From PGZG01 sp040235405 (GTDB lineage Bacteria > Pseudomonadota > Gammaproteobacteria > Pseudomonadales > Alcanivoracaceae): a stretch of DNA of 24,705 nucleotides. The stretch's first letter is position 1. Each line of letters begins with the position of its first letter. Below the pieces are notes generated by a model. The model was not told where the DNA came from. It did no database searches and saw nothing but the letters and a program-made list of their open reading frames with translations. This document shows positions 16,669-24,459 of the stretch, one piece after another. The DNA lies in the NCBI GenBank assembly GCA_040235405.1, contig JBECKT010000091.1:1-24705 (forward strand), written 5' to 3'. Both the position numbers and the translations under genes were made by a program.

Positions 16669-17121
16669 ATGGAATTGCAGTTCCGTATTCTCGACCCCCG
16701 GCTTGGCCACGAATTCCCGTTGCCGAGCCACGCTACCGATGGCGCCGCCGGCCTTGACCTGCGCGCAATGGTAAAACAGACCACCGTGATCGCGCCGGGG
16801 CAGACCTTGCTGTTGCCGACCGGCATGGCCATTTATATCGAGGATCCGGGCTATGCAGGGATGATCCTGCCGCGCTCGGGACTTGGTCATAAACATGGCA
16901 TCGTGCTCGGCAATCTGGTTGGCCTGATTGACGCTGATTATCAGGGCGAGCTGATGGTGTCGTGCTGGAACCGCAGCGATCTCAGCTTCACCATCGAACC
17001 GGGTGACCGCATCGCCCAGCTGGTCATCGTTCCGGTGCAGCAGGTATCCCTGCGACAGGTTGACAGTTTCAGCGCCACTGACCGTGGCGAGGGTGGCTTC
17101 GGCCACAGCGGCCGGCGTTAA
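16669..17121 (+). CDS. dut: Deoxyuridine 5'-triphosphate nucleotidohydrolase (dUTPase)
   Basis: This 150-residue trimeric enzyme hydrolyses dUTP to dUMP, keeping uracil out of DNA and supplying dTMP synthesis. The conserved dUTPase motifs are in order: ATDGAAGLDLRA, PRSGLGHKHG, GLIDADYQGEL, IEPGDRIAQLVI and the C-terminal flap RGEGGFGHSG. The length equals E. coli Dut (151). It lies 13 bases after coaBC. Confidence 0.97.
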   Translation: MELQFRILDPRLGHEFPLPSHATDGAAGLDLRAMVKQTTVIAPGQTLLLPTGMAIYIEDPGYAGMILPRSGLGHKHGIVLGNLVGLIDADYQGELMVSCWNRSDLSFTIEPGDRIAQLVIVPVQQVSLRQVDSFSATDRGEGGFGHSGRR

Positions 17122-17154
17122 TCGCCGGTTAAAGGATTCAGGGGGAAGCAGATA

Positions 17155-19650
17155 ATGAAAAAGAAATCAGCATCGCCGGAAACGTTGCAAGAAAACACCA
17201 AGCCGGCCAAAGCCGGTAAGCGCTCGGGCACGCCGATAATCGGCTCAGGCTCGAAAACCGGGTCCGGGATGACCCGTTACCTTGGCAGCGCAGCTGCCAT
17301 CAGTGCTCTGGTGATTGTTGTCGGCAGCCTTGCCATGGGCTGGCTTCAGTTTGGTCGCCATCAGGAAATGAGCGAACAGCTTCTGGCTCGTACACTGGCA
17401 GACCAGTACACCGCTCTGCTTGGCAATGTCGTCCGCACCGCAGAGGCCTCCGTTTCCGGCATTGCCGGCAACCCGGAAGTGGACCAAGCCTTTACCGGTG
17501 AAAATCCGGTTGCGGCCAGTACGCTTTCCGCTGCACTGCCGGGCGCCAGCGTTACATTGCTTCCTGCGGAGCAGGTGTTACCACCAGACTCTCTGTCATT
17601 CACTGCCCGGGATGTGCTCAAGCAAGCGCGCGACGCTGACGGCCCGGTTTCTGCCATGGTGCCAGGCAAGCCGCCGATGCTGTATGTATCGCGCAGCACC
17701 AGCTCCGGCGCCATGGTGCTGCTCGAACAACCGCTCTCCGAGCTGGGTGCGCTGATCGCGAAAATGACGCCGGACAATGTTTATGTGGTACTGAAACAAC
17801 CCGGCGGGCAACCTCTTTTCACTAGCGGGCGCGTCACCAGTGAGGGGCAACAGGCATCACAGAAAGCTGCTGGCGGAGTTGAAGTACAGGTGATTGTACC
17901 GAAAGGGGCCCAGGATCCTGGTTTGCTGACGTTGTTCGTGCTGGTTGGTGTCGGCATGCTACTGATTGTCACACTGGCGATATTTTCTGCTTTTTATGCC
18001 GCCACCAGCGCCTTGCGCAAGGATGCCGCCTTGCTCGCACATTTTGCCGGAGATCTCACCGACCATGGCCAGGCATCCCCCAGAGGTCAATTGTCCTTCC
18101 CGCCACTGGAAGCCGTCATAGCCAGCCTGCGTAAACTGGCCGAACTTGGCAACGCACCGGGAACGCCGGCGACGTCAAGACGCATTGCTGGCAATCCGAC
18201 CCATGAAGATGAATTTCGTCTTAGCGCCGCAGACAGCACCCTGCTAACCGATTCCGCTACCTCCGCAATTAGCGGTGAACAGCTGCCGGAATCCATTTTT
18301 CGGGAATACGACATCCGCGGTATTGTCGGAGAGACGCTGACCCCCAAAACCGTCGAACTGCTTGGCCGGGCAATTGGCACCGAAGCGCTTCAGGCAGGAC
18401 AGCAAACGGTCATTGTCGGCAGAGACGGTCGCCTGCATAGCCCGGAGCTGTCGGAAGCGCTGATTCGCGGCCTGACCATGAGCGGCCGTGACGTGATTGA
18501 TATTGGCCCTGCACCAACTCCGGTGCTGTATTACGCCGCCAAAGTACTCGACAGCCAGTCCGGCGTATCTCTGACCGGCAGCCACAACCCGGCCAATCAC
18601 AACGGCCTGAAAATTGTCATTGATGGCGTCACCCTGACTGGCGAGCGTATCCGCGGACTGCGCGAGCGCATTGCCCGCGGGGAGTTGGCCAGCGGCGAGG
18701 GCAAGGTGCGTCGTCAAGATGTCAGTGGACGCTATATCGACGAAATTGGTCGCGATATCGTGCTGGCACGGCCGATGAAAGTCGCCGTGGACTGCGGCAA
18801 CGGCATTGCCGGGCCTGTGGTCGAGCGACTGTTTGCCGTGCTCGGCTGCGAGATCATTCCGCTGCATATGAATGTCGACGGAAATTTCCCGGCGCACCAT
18901 CCGGATACCAGCAAGCCGGAGAATTACCGCGACCTGATTGCTGCCGTAAAACAGCATGGCGCAGACATCGGCATCGCCTTTGATGGCGATGGCGACCGTC
19001 TCGGTGTGGTTACGCCAAAAGGTGAAATTATCTGGCCTGACCGCCTGATGATGCTTTATGCCCGTGACCTGCTCTCACGCATGCCGGGAGCGGACATTAT
19101 CTTTGATGTGAAGTGCAGTCGTGAGTTGGCCCGGGTGATCAGTACCAATGGCGGCCGACCGCTGATGTGGCGCACCGGCCATTCGCTGATCAAGGCCAAG
19201 CTGAAAGAAACCGGCGCGCCGCTGGCCGGTGAAATGAGCGGCCATATTTTCTTTGCCGACCGCTGGCACGGCTTTGACGATGGCGCCTATGCCGCTGCCC
19301 GTCTGCTGGAAATTTTGTCACTGGAAAGCGGCGACGCCGATCAGGTATTCAGCCAGTTGCAAACCGGGGTGACGACACCGGAAATCAACATCCCGTCCAC
19401 CGACAAGGCCAAGTTCGCCGTCGTTGAGAAACTGAAAGCACGGGCTGACAGTTTCGGCGGCTCGGCCAGCACGATTGATGGCCTGCGCGTGGACTTCGAG
19501 GATGGCTGGGGCCTGTTGCGCGCCTCCAATACCACCGCCGTACTGGTTGCCCGCTTTGAAGGCCGCGATAAGGCAGCGCTTGAACGTATCGCCACACTGT
19601 TTCGTGAACAGCTGCAGGCGATTGATCCTTCCCTGAAACTGTCGTTCTGA
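17155..19650 (+). CDS. algC: Phosphomannomutase/phosphoglucomutase AlgC with membrane-anchored N-terminal extension
   Basis: This 831-residue protein is a long AlgC. The catalytic part begins near residue 380 (FREYDIRG at 382-389) and has the phosphoserine loop TGSHNP with S476, the metal loop D610-G-D-G-D614-R and the sugar-binding GEMSGH (692-697). It interconverts mannose or glucose 1- and 6-phosphates for exopolysaccharide, LPS and rhamnolipid precursors. The first 380 residues are a separate module: a lysine-rich cytosolic start, a membrane helix at about 43-65, a region of about 190 residues presumably in the periplasm, a second helix at about 256-283, and a linker. Some Pseudomonas and relatives carry similar long forms. 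The start at 17155 follows GGGGGAA; no strong internal start was seen at the catalytic domain. Confidence 0.92.
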   Translation: MKKKSASPETLQENTKPAKAGKRSGTPIIGSGSKTGSGMTRYLGSAAAISALVIVVGSLAMGWLQFGRHQEMSEQLLARTLADQYTALLGNVVRTAEASVSGIAGNPEVDQAFTGENPVAASTLSAALPGASVTLLPAEQVLPPDSLSFTARDVLKQARDADGPVSAMVPGKPPMLYVSRSTSSGAMVLLEQPLSELGALIAKMTPDNVYVVLKQPGGQPLFTSGRVTSEGQQASQKAAGGVEVQVIVPKGAQDPGLLTLFVLVGVGMLLIVTLAIFSAFYAATSALRKDAALLAHFAGDLTDHGQASPRGQLSFPPLEAVIASLRKLAELGNAPGTPATSRRIAGNPTHEDEFRLSAADSTLLTDSATSAISGEQLPESIFREYDIRGIVGETLTPKTVELLGRAIGTEALQAGQQTVIVGRDGRLHSPELSEALIRGLTMSGRDVIDIGPAPTPVLYYAAKVLDSQSGVSLTGSHNPANHNGLKIVIDGVTLTGERIRGLRERIARGELASGEGKVRRQDVSGRYIDEIGRDIVLARPMKVAVDCGNGIAGPVVERLFAVLGCEIIPLHMNVDGNFPAHHPDTSKPENYRDLIAAVKQHGADIGIAFDGDGDRLGVVTPKGEIIWPDRLMMLYARDLLSRMPGADIIFDVKCSRELARVISTNGGRPLMWRTGHSLIKAKLKETGAPLAGEMSGHIFFADRWHGFDDGAYAAARLLEILSLESGDADQVFSQLQTGVTTPEINIPSTDKAKFAVVEKLKARADSFGGSASTIDGLRVDFEDGWGLLRASNTTAVLVARFEGRDKAALERIATLFREQLQAIDPSLKLSF

Positions 19651-19660
19651 CGGAGCCACA

Positions 19661-20560
19661 ATGGAACATACCCGCGCCGCAGAGATTGCCCGTGTCCTGA
19701 TCGAAGCACTGCCCTACATCCAGCGCTTCTCCGGCAAAACCGTGGTCATCAAGTATGGCGGCAACGCCATGGATTCGGAGGAGCTGCAGAACTCCTTTGC
19801 CCGCGACGTGGTGATGATGAAAGCCGTTGGCATGCGCCCGGTCGTAGTGCACGGTGGCGGCCCGCAAATTGGCGAGCTTCTGGCCCGCCTTGGCAAGGAA
19901 TCAAAGTTCATTCAGGGCATGCGCGTCACCGACAACGAAACCATGGACGTGGTGCAGATGGTACTGGGCGGCCTGGTCAACAAGCAGATCGTCAACCTTA
20001 TTCACCGCAATGGCGGCCGCGCCATCGGCCTGACCGGCAAGGATGGCGAACTGATTCGCGCTCGCAAGATGGTGCTGACCGCCAGCGACATTGAATCACC
20101 GGAACTGAAGGCACCCGAGATAATTGATCTGGGCCATGTTGGCGAGGTAAAGGCTATCGATGCCGGCGTGCTCGACATGATGCTGGACAGCGATTTCATT
20201 CCCGTCATCGCCCCGATTGGCGTGGATGAAGAAGGTCAGTCCTACAACATCAACGCCGATCTGGTCGCCGGCAAGGTTGCCGAGGTATTGCGTGCAGAAA
20301 AACTGATTCTGTTGACTAATGTCTCGGGCCTGAAAGACAAGGAGGGCAATATCCTCACTGGTCTGTCGGCTGAGCGGGTCAAGCAACTGATTGCCGATGG
20401 CACCATCTTCGGCGGCATGCTGCCGAAAATTGATTGTGCCCTGTCCGCAGTACAGAACGGCGTCGCCTCATCGCACATCATTGATGGGCGGGTCGCTCAT
20501 GCCGTACTGCTGGAAATTCTTACCGACCGCGGTATCGGCACCCTGATTACAAGAAAATAG
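19661..20560 (+). CDS. argB: Acetylglutamate kinase
   Basis: This 299-residue amino-acid kinase phosphorylates N-acetylglutamate, the second step of arginine synthesis. The signature KYGGNAM, the glycine-rich VHGGGPQIG and the phosphate-binding GGMLPKI near the C-terminus are all present. The N-terminal helix (AAEIARVLIEALPYIQRFS) is the extension seen in arginine-sensitive, hexameric ArgB of Pseudomonas type, so feedback inhibition by arginine is likely. It lies 10 bases after algC and 10 before slmA. Confidence 0.97.
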   Translation: MEHTRAAEIARVLIEALPYIQRFSGKTVVIKYGGNAMDSEELQNSFARDVVMMKAVGMRPVVVHGGGPQIGELLARLGKESKFIQGMRVTDNETMDVVQMVLGGLVNKQIVNLIHRNGGRAIGLTGKDGELIRARKMVLTASDIESPELKAPEIIDLGHVGEVKAIDAGVLDMMLDSDFIPVIAPIGVDEEGQSYNINADLVAGKVAEVLRAEKLILLTNVSGLKDKEGNILTGLSAERVKQLIADGTIFGGMLPKIDCALSAVQNGVASSHIIDGRVAHAVLLEILTDRGIGTLITRK

Positions 20561-20570
20561 GTGAAGCGCG

Positions 20571-21161
20571 ATGAACGAGCAGGCACCCTCCCGCAAGGAA
20601 CAGATTCTTCAGGCACTGGCACATATGCTGGAAGCCACGCCCGGTGGTCGCATCACCACCGCCGGCCTGGCCAAAGAGGTGGGCGTATCGGAAGCGGCGT
20701 TGTATCGCCACTTTCCGAGCAAGGCAAAGATGTTCGAGGGGCTGATCGGCTTTATCGAAGACAGTATCTTCTCGCGAGTAAACCGCATCACCCAGGAAAC
20801 ACCGGATGCCTTGTCACAGGTGCGGCAAATACTACACCTGCTGCTGGCCTTCACCGAAGGCAATCCCGGCATTACCCGATTGCTTACCGGCGACGCCCTG
20901 ACCGGCGAGAATGATCGTCTGCGTCAACGCATTGAACAGTTCTACAGCCGGATGGAAAGTCAGCTCAAGCAAGTACTACGCGATGCCGAGTTCAAGCAGA
21001 ACCTGCGTACACAGGCGTCGCCGGCAATTACCGCCAATCTGTTGCTGGCCGCTACAGAAGGAAGAATTTCCCAGTTTGTCCGCTCGGGATTCAAGGACAC
21101 CCCGACCCGGGACTGGAATGAACAGTGGGGACTGTTGCAGGGACTGATCTTCCGCCCGTGA
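20571..21161 (+). CDS. slmA: Nucleoid occlusion factor SlmA
   Basis: This 196-residue TetR-fold DNA-binding protein blocks FtsZ assembly over the nucleoid. The helix-turn-helix contains ITTAGLAKEVGVSEAALYRHFPSKAKMFEGLI, which closely follows SlmA/Ttk, and the length matches (198 in E. coli). SlmA acts as a division regulator and not as an ordinary repressor of neighbours. It is the last gene of the coaBC array and converges on the DUF4124-like gene with a 15-base gap. No clear intrinsic terminator fits in that gap. Confidence 0.93.
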   Translation: MNEQAPSRKEQILQALAHMLEATPGGRITTAGLAKEVGVSEAALYRHFPSKAKMFEGLIGFIEDSIFSRVNRITQETPDALSQVRQILHLLLAFTEGNPGITRLLTGDALTGENDRLRQRIEQFYSRMESQLKQVLRDAEFKQNLRTQASPAITANLLLAATEGRISQFVRSGFKDTPTRDWNEQWGLLQGLIFRP

Positions 21162-21176
21162 CAGGGCGAAACGGCA

Positions 21177-21818
21177 TCAGCGCTCCCGTTCGATCTCGCG
21201 CAGACGCCGAATGATAGGAGCAAACTCTTCGGTGATCACATCGATATCCCGTTCGATATCGACGATTTTTTCTTCCTGCTCACGGATCTGGCGCGTGTAA
21301 AGCTCTATGTTAGCCTGAACCGCTTCCGAGACAGGCTGGCCGGCACGCTCTGATTCGGCTGCTCTGGCCACTTCTGCGGCCAGTTTGGCATCCAGCTGGG
21401 CGATATTGCCGCGCGCATAGTCAATGCCAAGACGTAATGAAGCAATCTGTCGATCGCGCGCCCGTTCGGCATCTTCCGGGGTCGAATACAGCCGCTTGAG
21501 CTGATTATCCTGCTGGCGGATGCGCATTTCCTCCTGCATCTTGCGCCGCTCTTCCTCTCGCATGGCCGGCTCTACTACACGCAGCACCCGACCTCGGTTA
21601 TCGATAATTTCATACCCGCTATAGATGGCCTGCTCCGGCAACACACTACTGATCATCAGGCTGCCATTGGCATTCCGGAATCGATACAGCGCCCCCGGCG
21701 GCAACACCTCCTGATCTGCCTTGGTGGCGGACGGCGCCGCCGGCGTACGCGCCTGCACCCCGGTCGAAGCCAGGGGCAGCACAAGCAAAATCAGAATTAT
21801 CCAGGGACCATATCGCAT
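21177..21818 (-). CDS. Exported coiled-coil protein with DUF4124-like N-terminus
   Basis: This 213-residue protein starts with a signal peptide (MRYGPWIILILLVLPLASTGVQA). Next is a short beta domain (ALYRFRNANGSLMISSVLPEQAI) resembling DUF4124. The remainder is a charged helical region rich in E, R and Q with coiled-coil character, ending RRLREIERER. It is probably periplasmic. The start at 21818 lies one base after the pyrE stop, so translation is probably coupled. I chose this start because a longer in-frame reading lies inside pyrE and would lose the signal peptide. The function is unknown; in-operon position with pyrE does not by itself imply a pyrimidine role. Confidence 0.8.
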   Translation of the reverse strand: MRYGPWIILILLVLPLASTGVQARTPAAPSATKADQEVLPPGALYRFRNANGSLMISSVLPEQAIYSGYEIIDNRGRVLRVVEPAMREEERRKMQEEMRIRQQDNQLKRLYSTPEDAERARDRQIASLRLGIDYARGNIAQLDAKLAAEVARAAESERAGQPVSEAVQANIELYTRQIREQEEKIVDIERDIDVITEEFAPIIRRLREIERER

Positions 21819-21819
21819 A

Positions 21820-22461
21820 TCAGATGCCGTACTGGCTACGGTATTGCTGCATCCGCGCCAACTGCTGTTCCTGTGAGGGCTGGTTACCGAGATACTGGAT
21901 GATATCGGACAGGCCGACAATACTGCGAACCGGCACACCGAGAACCTGTTCAACTTCCTGAATCGCCGATAGCGCTCCCTGGCCCTTTTCCTGCCGGTCC
22001 AGTGCCACCAGCACTGCCGCCATGCTCGCCTCAGTCTTTTCAAACAGGGCCGCCACCTCGCGAATCGCAGTGCCGGCAGTAATCACATCATCGATCACCA
22101 GCACCTTACCCTGCAACGGCGCACCGACCAGCCAGCCACCCTCACCATGATCCTTGGCCTCCTTGCGGTTAAATGCCCAGGGCAGATCCAGACCATGATG
22201 CTCGGCCAGTGCGACAGCCACCGCGGCGACCAACGGAATGCCCTTGTAGGCCGGCCCGAACAGCATGTCGAATTTCAGGCCACTGGCAACAATAGCATCG
22301 GCGTAATAGCGCCCCAGCGCAGCCAATGCTGCGCCACTGTTGAAGGTGCCTGCATTAAAAAAATACGGGCTCTGGCGCCCGGATTTCAGGGTGAAATCGC
22401 CGAACTTCAGCGCGCCGCGCGCCAGCGCAAACTCGATAAACTGCGTTTTGTAGGCTTCCAT
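21820..22461 (-). CDS. pyrE: Orotate phosphoribosyltransferase
   Basis: This 213-residue enzyme joins orotate to PRPP to make orotidine 5'-phosphate in pyrimidine synthesis. The PRPP-binding motif VLVIDDVITAGTA is present, as are the N-terminal ALKFGDFTLKSGRQSPYFFN and GPAYKGIPL. The length equals E. coli PyrE (213). It starts 3 bases after rph, the classic rph-pyrE operon. I see no rho-independent attenuator between rph and pyrE of the kind E. coli uses, because the spacer is too short. Confidence 0.97.
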   Translation of the reverse strand: MEAYKTQFIEFALARGALKFGDFTLKSGRQSPYFFNAGTFNSGAALAALGRYYADAIVASGLKFDMLFGPAYKGIPLVAAVAVALAEHHGLDLPWAFNRKEAKDHGEGGWLVGAPLQGKVLVIDDVITAGTAIREVAALFEKTEASMAAVLVALDRQEKGQGALSAIQEVEQVLGVPVRSIVGLSDIIQYLGNQPSQEQQLARMQQYRSQYGI

Positions 22462-22464
22462 CTG

Positions 22465-23181
22465 TTACCAGCCCAGTACCTGTTGTTGCTTGCGGACAAT
22501 CTCGGCGATGCCCTGTTCCGCCAGCGCCAGCATGCTGTTCTGCTGCTCGCGGGTGAACGGCGCGCCTTCAGCAGTGCCCTGCACCTCGATAAAGCCGCCA
22601 TGCTGATTCATGACCACATTCATATCGGTCTCGGCGCGAGAGTCTTCGTCATAATCCAGATCCAGCACCGGCACTCCCTTGTACATGCCTACCGACACCG
22701 ACGCCACCAGCGACTGTAACGGATCGTCCTTGATACGCTTCTTCGCCAGCAGATGACTGAGCGCATCCACCAGCGCCACACAGGCACCCGAGATCGACGC
22801 AGTGCGGGTACCGCCATCGGCCTGCAACACATCGCAGTCCAGCGTAATGGTGTTCTCACCGAGCTTGCCAAGGTCCACCGCAGCGCGCAGTGAACGGCCG
22901 ATCAGACGCTGGATTTCCAGCGTCCGGCCACCCTGCTGACCGCGGCTGGCCTCACGCTGGTTGCGGGTGTGGGTGCTGCGCGGCAGCATGCCGTACTCGG
23001 CGGTGACCCAGCCCTGCCCCTTGCCCTTGAGAAAGCGCGGCACGTTTTCTTCTACCGAGGCGGTACACAGCACCTTGGTGTTGCCGAACTCGACCAGCAC
23101 GCTGCCCTCGGCATAGCGGGTGTACTGACGGGTAAAGGAGATCTCGCGGAGCTGGTCAGGCTGGCGGCCGGAAGGGCGCAT
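22465..23181 (-). CDS. rph: Ribonuclease PH
   Basis: This 238-residue phosphorolytic exonuclease trims tRNA 3' ends. I chose the ATG at 23181 (MRPSGRQPDQLREISFTRQY), the conserved family start, preceded by AGGA. A start at 23214 would add 11 residues with no family match. Landmarks are GQGWVTAEYGMLPRSTHTRN, QRLIGRSLRA, and CDVLQADGGTRTASI(S/T)GA. The reading frame is intact, unlike the frameshifted rph of E. coli K-12. Confidence 0.96.
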   Translation of the reverse strand: MRPSGRQPDQLREISFTRQYTRYAEGSVLVEFGNTKVLCTASVEENVPRFLKGKGQGWVTAEYGMLPRSTHTRNQREASRGQQGGRTLEIQRLIGRSLRAAVDLGKLGENTITLDCDVLQADGGTRTASISGACVALVDALSHLLAKKRIKDDPLQSLVASVSVGMYKGVPVLDLDYDEDSRAETDMNVVMNQHGGFIEVQGTAEGAPFTREQQNSMLALAEQGIAEIVRKQQQVLGW

Positions 23182-23250
23182 ATTCTGTCCTGGGGGCAAT
23201 GGGCGGGTGGCCATTGTAGACCAGAGTGGCGTGCTGCGGGGCGGTGAAAA

Positions 23251-23280
23251 CGGACAGCATTTGCCGGGAGCTGCTAGAAT
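23251..23280 (+). promoter_or_regulatory. Probable yicC promoter
   Basis: A -35 like CGGACA (23251-23256) and a -10 TAGAAT (23275-23280) with an 18-base spacer lie 28 bases before the yicC start, in the 127-base rph-yicC divergent region. This is consensus-based only. Confidence 0.5.
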
Positions 23281-23308
23281 CGCCGCTTTACGCCATCAGG
23301 GATCCACC

Positions 23309-24172
23309 ATGATTCACAGCATGACCGCCTTCGCCCGGGTCGAAAAGCGACTCGATGCGGCCACCCTGATCTGGGAGCTGAAATCGGTTAACCACCGCTA
23401 TCTGGAAGTCACCCCGCGCTTGCCGGATGCCTTCCGTGATCTGGAGGGTCCGCTGCGCGAGCAGTGCCGCAAGGCGCTCGGCCGCGGCAAGGTGGAAGTC
23501 GGCCTGCGTTACCAGCTCAAGGGGGGTGACGGCAGCCTGACCCTGAACGAAGAGCTGGTTCAGCAACTGGCCGTGGCAGCACGCCGGGTCGGCGACATTA
23601 TGCTGCACCCGGCGCCAGTGGATGTGGCGGAAATTCTGAGCTTCCCCGGCGTATTGCAGGGCATGGAAACCGACCTGTCCGGCCTCGGCAAGGCGGCGCT
23701 GACGTTGCTTGATGACGGACTCAAGGCACTGGCCGAAGCCCGTGCCCGTGAGGGCGAGATTCTGGCCGGCCTGCTCGAAGACCGCCTGGACGGGGTGCTG
23801 GCACAGGTCGACCGGGTCCGCGCCGCCCTGCCGACGATTCTGGACAGCCTGCGCGACAAGCTGAAAAAGCGCGTCGAGGAAGTCATTGCCAGCCCGGACC
23901 CGCAGCGGCTGGAACAGGAAATCGTTATCCTTGCCCAGAAGATGGATGTCGCCGAGGAGCTCGACCGGCTGATTGCCCACGTCGGTGAAGTGCGCCGCTC
24001 GCTCAAGGACGGCGGCCAGATCGGTCGCCGACTCGACTTCCTGATGCAGGAGCTGAACCGCGAAGCCAATACGCTGGGCTCCAAATCCGTTGATACCGAA
24101 ACCACCCAGGCCGCCGTCGAACTCAAGGTGCTGATCGAGCAGATGCGTGAGCAGGTCCAGAATATTGAATAG
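23309..24172 (+). CDS. yicC: YicC family endoribonuclease/stress-associated protein
   Basis: This 287-residue protein has exactly the length of E. coli YicC. It starts MIHSMTAFAR, has KSVNHRYLEVTPRLPDAFRDLE near the N-terminus, and ends LKVLIEQMREQVQNIE, almost identical to the family C-terminus. E. coli YicC has been reported as an endoribonuclease involved in small-RNA turnover. I chose the ATG at 23309; an earlier in-frame start (23207) would overlap the rph start region and adds unrelated residues. Normally gmk follows; here an integrase gene follows, and the 3' end of yicC is a known target of some integrases. The frame is intact. Confidence 0.94.
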   Translation: MIHSMTAFARVEKRLDAATLIWELKSVNHRYLEVTPRLPDAFRDLEGPLREQCRKALGRGKVEVGLRYQLKGGDGSLTLNEELVQQLAVAARRVGDIMLHPAPVDVAEILSFPGVLQGMETDLSGLGKAALTLLDDGLKALAEARAREGEILAGLLEDRLDGVLAQVDRVRAALPTILDSLRDKLKKRVEEVIASPDPQRLEQEIVILAQKMDVAEELDRLIAHVGEVRRSLKDGGQIGRRLDFLMQELNREANTLGSKSVDTETTQAAVELKVLIEQMREQVQNIE

Positions 24173-24175
24173 CAT
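24140..24175 (+). other. Possible attachment site (attL) at the 3' end of yicC
   Basis: The 3' end of yicC is where several integrases of mobilisable genomic islands in Vibrio and relatives insert. The adjacent integrase here points the same way. The exact core cannot be defined without the other island end, so the boundaries are approximate. Confidence 0.35.
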
Positions 24176-24255
24176 CCACAGAGATCCGCACCCATCCTCA
24201 ATTCATTGTTTTAAAAGGGATTTAATAACAACCTCGTCCATATCGATCCATCAGA

Positions 24256-24426
24256 GCCCACCAAAATCCAGATCATTCTGGTGGGCAAGTTGGTGGGCAA
24301 AACGTGACTTCCTGCCCACCACCCTCTATTCTTGACACCAAATGGTGGGCAGCAGTAACCGCCCCCACCGAAAGCCCCGGAAGCCGGGCCCCACAGCTGC
24401 AATCCATAATCCAAAAGCGGTGGGCA
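24256..24426. repeat. Cluster of six GGTGGGCA repeats upstream of the integrase
   Basis: The octamer GGTGGGCA, usually within TGGTGGGCA, occurs at 24280-24287, 24292-24299, 24344-24351 and 24419-24426. Its complement occurs at 24313-24321 and, as GCCCACCA without the final T of the 9-mer, at 24256-24263. Three copies are tightly spaced (12 and about 20 bases), giving direct and inverted arrangements. One copy (24343-24351) sits between a perfect TTGACA (24332-24337) and a weak -10. This is the layout expected of arm-type integrase sites or an operator controlling integrase expression. Confidence 0.75.
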
Positions 24427-24459
24427 GCCATTTCTTGTCGGCAAGAACAGAGGATAGGG

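Noticed and set aside
15423..16832. 469-codon minus-strand frame opposite coaBC
   Set aside because: It has many glycines and histidines typical of antisense of GC-rich genes. CoaBC motifs on the plus strand are complete.
23288..24175. Minus-strand frame opposite yicC
   Set aside because: YicC matches its family along its full length; the antisense frame is a shadow.
24256..24426. CRISPR-like array
   Set aside because: Units are only 8-9 bases, mixed in orientation and irregularly spaced, with no spacers of constant length. This fits protein-binding sites better.
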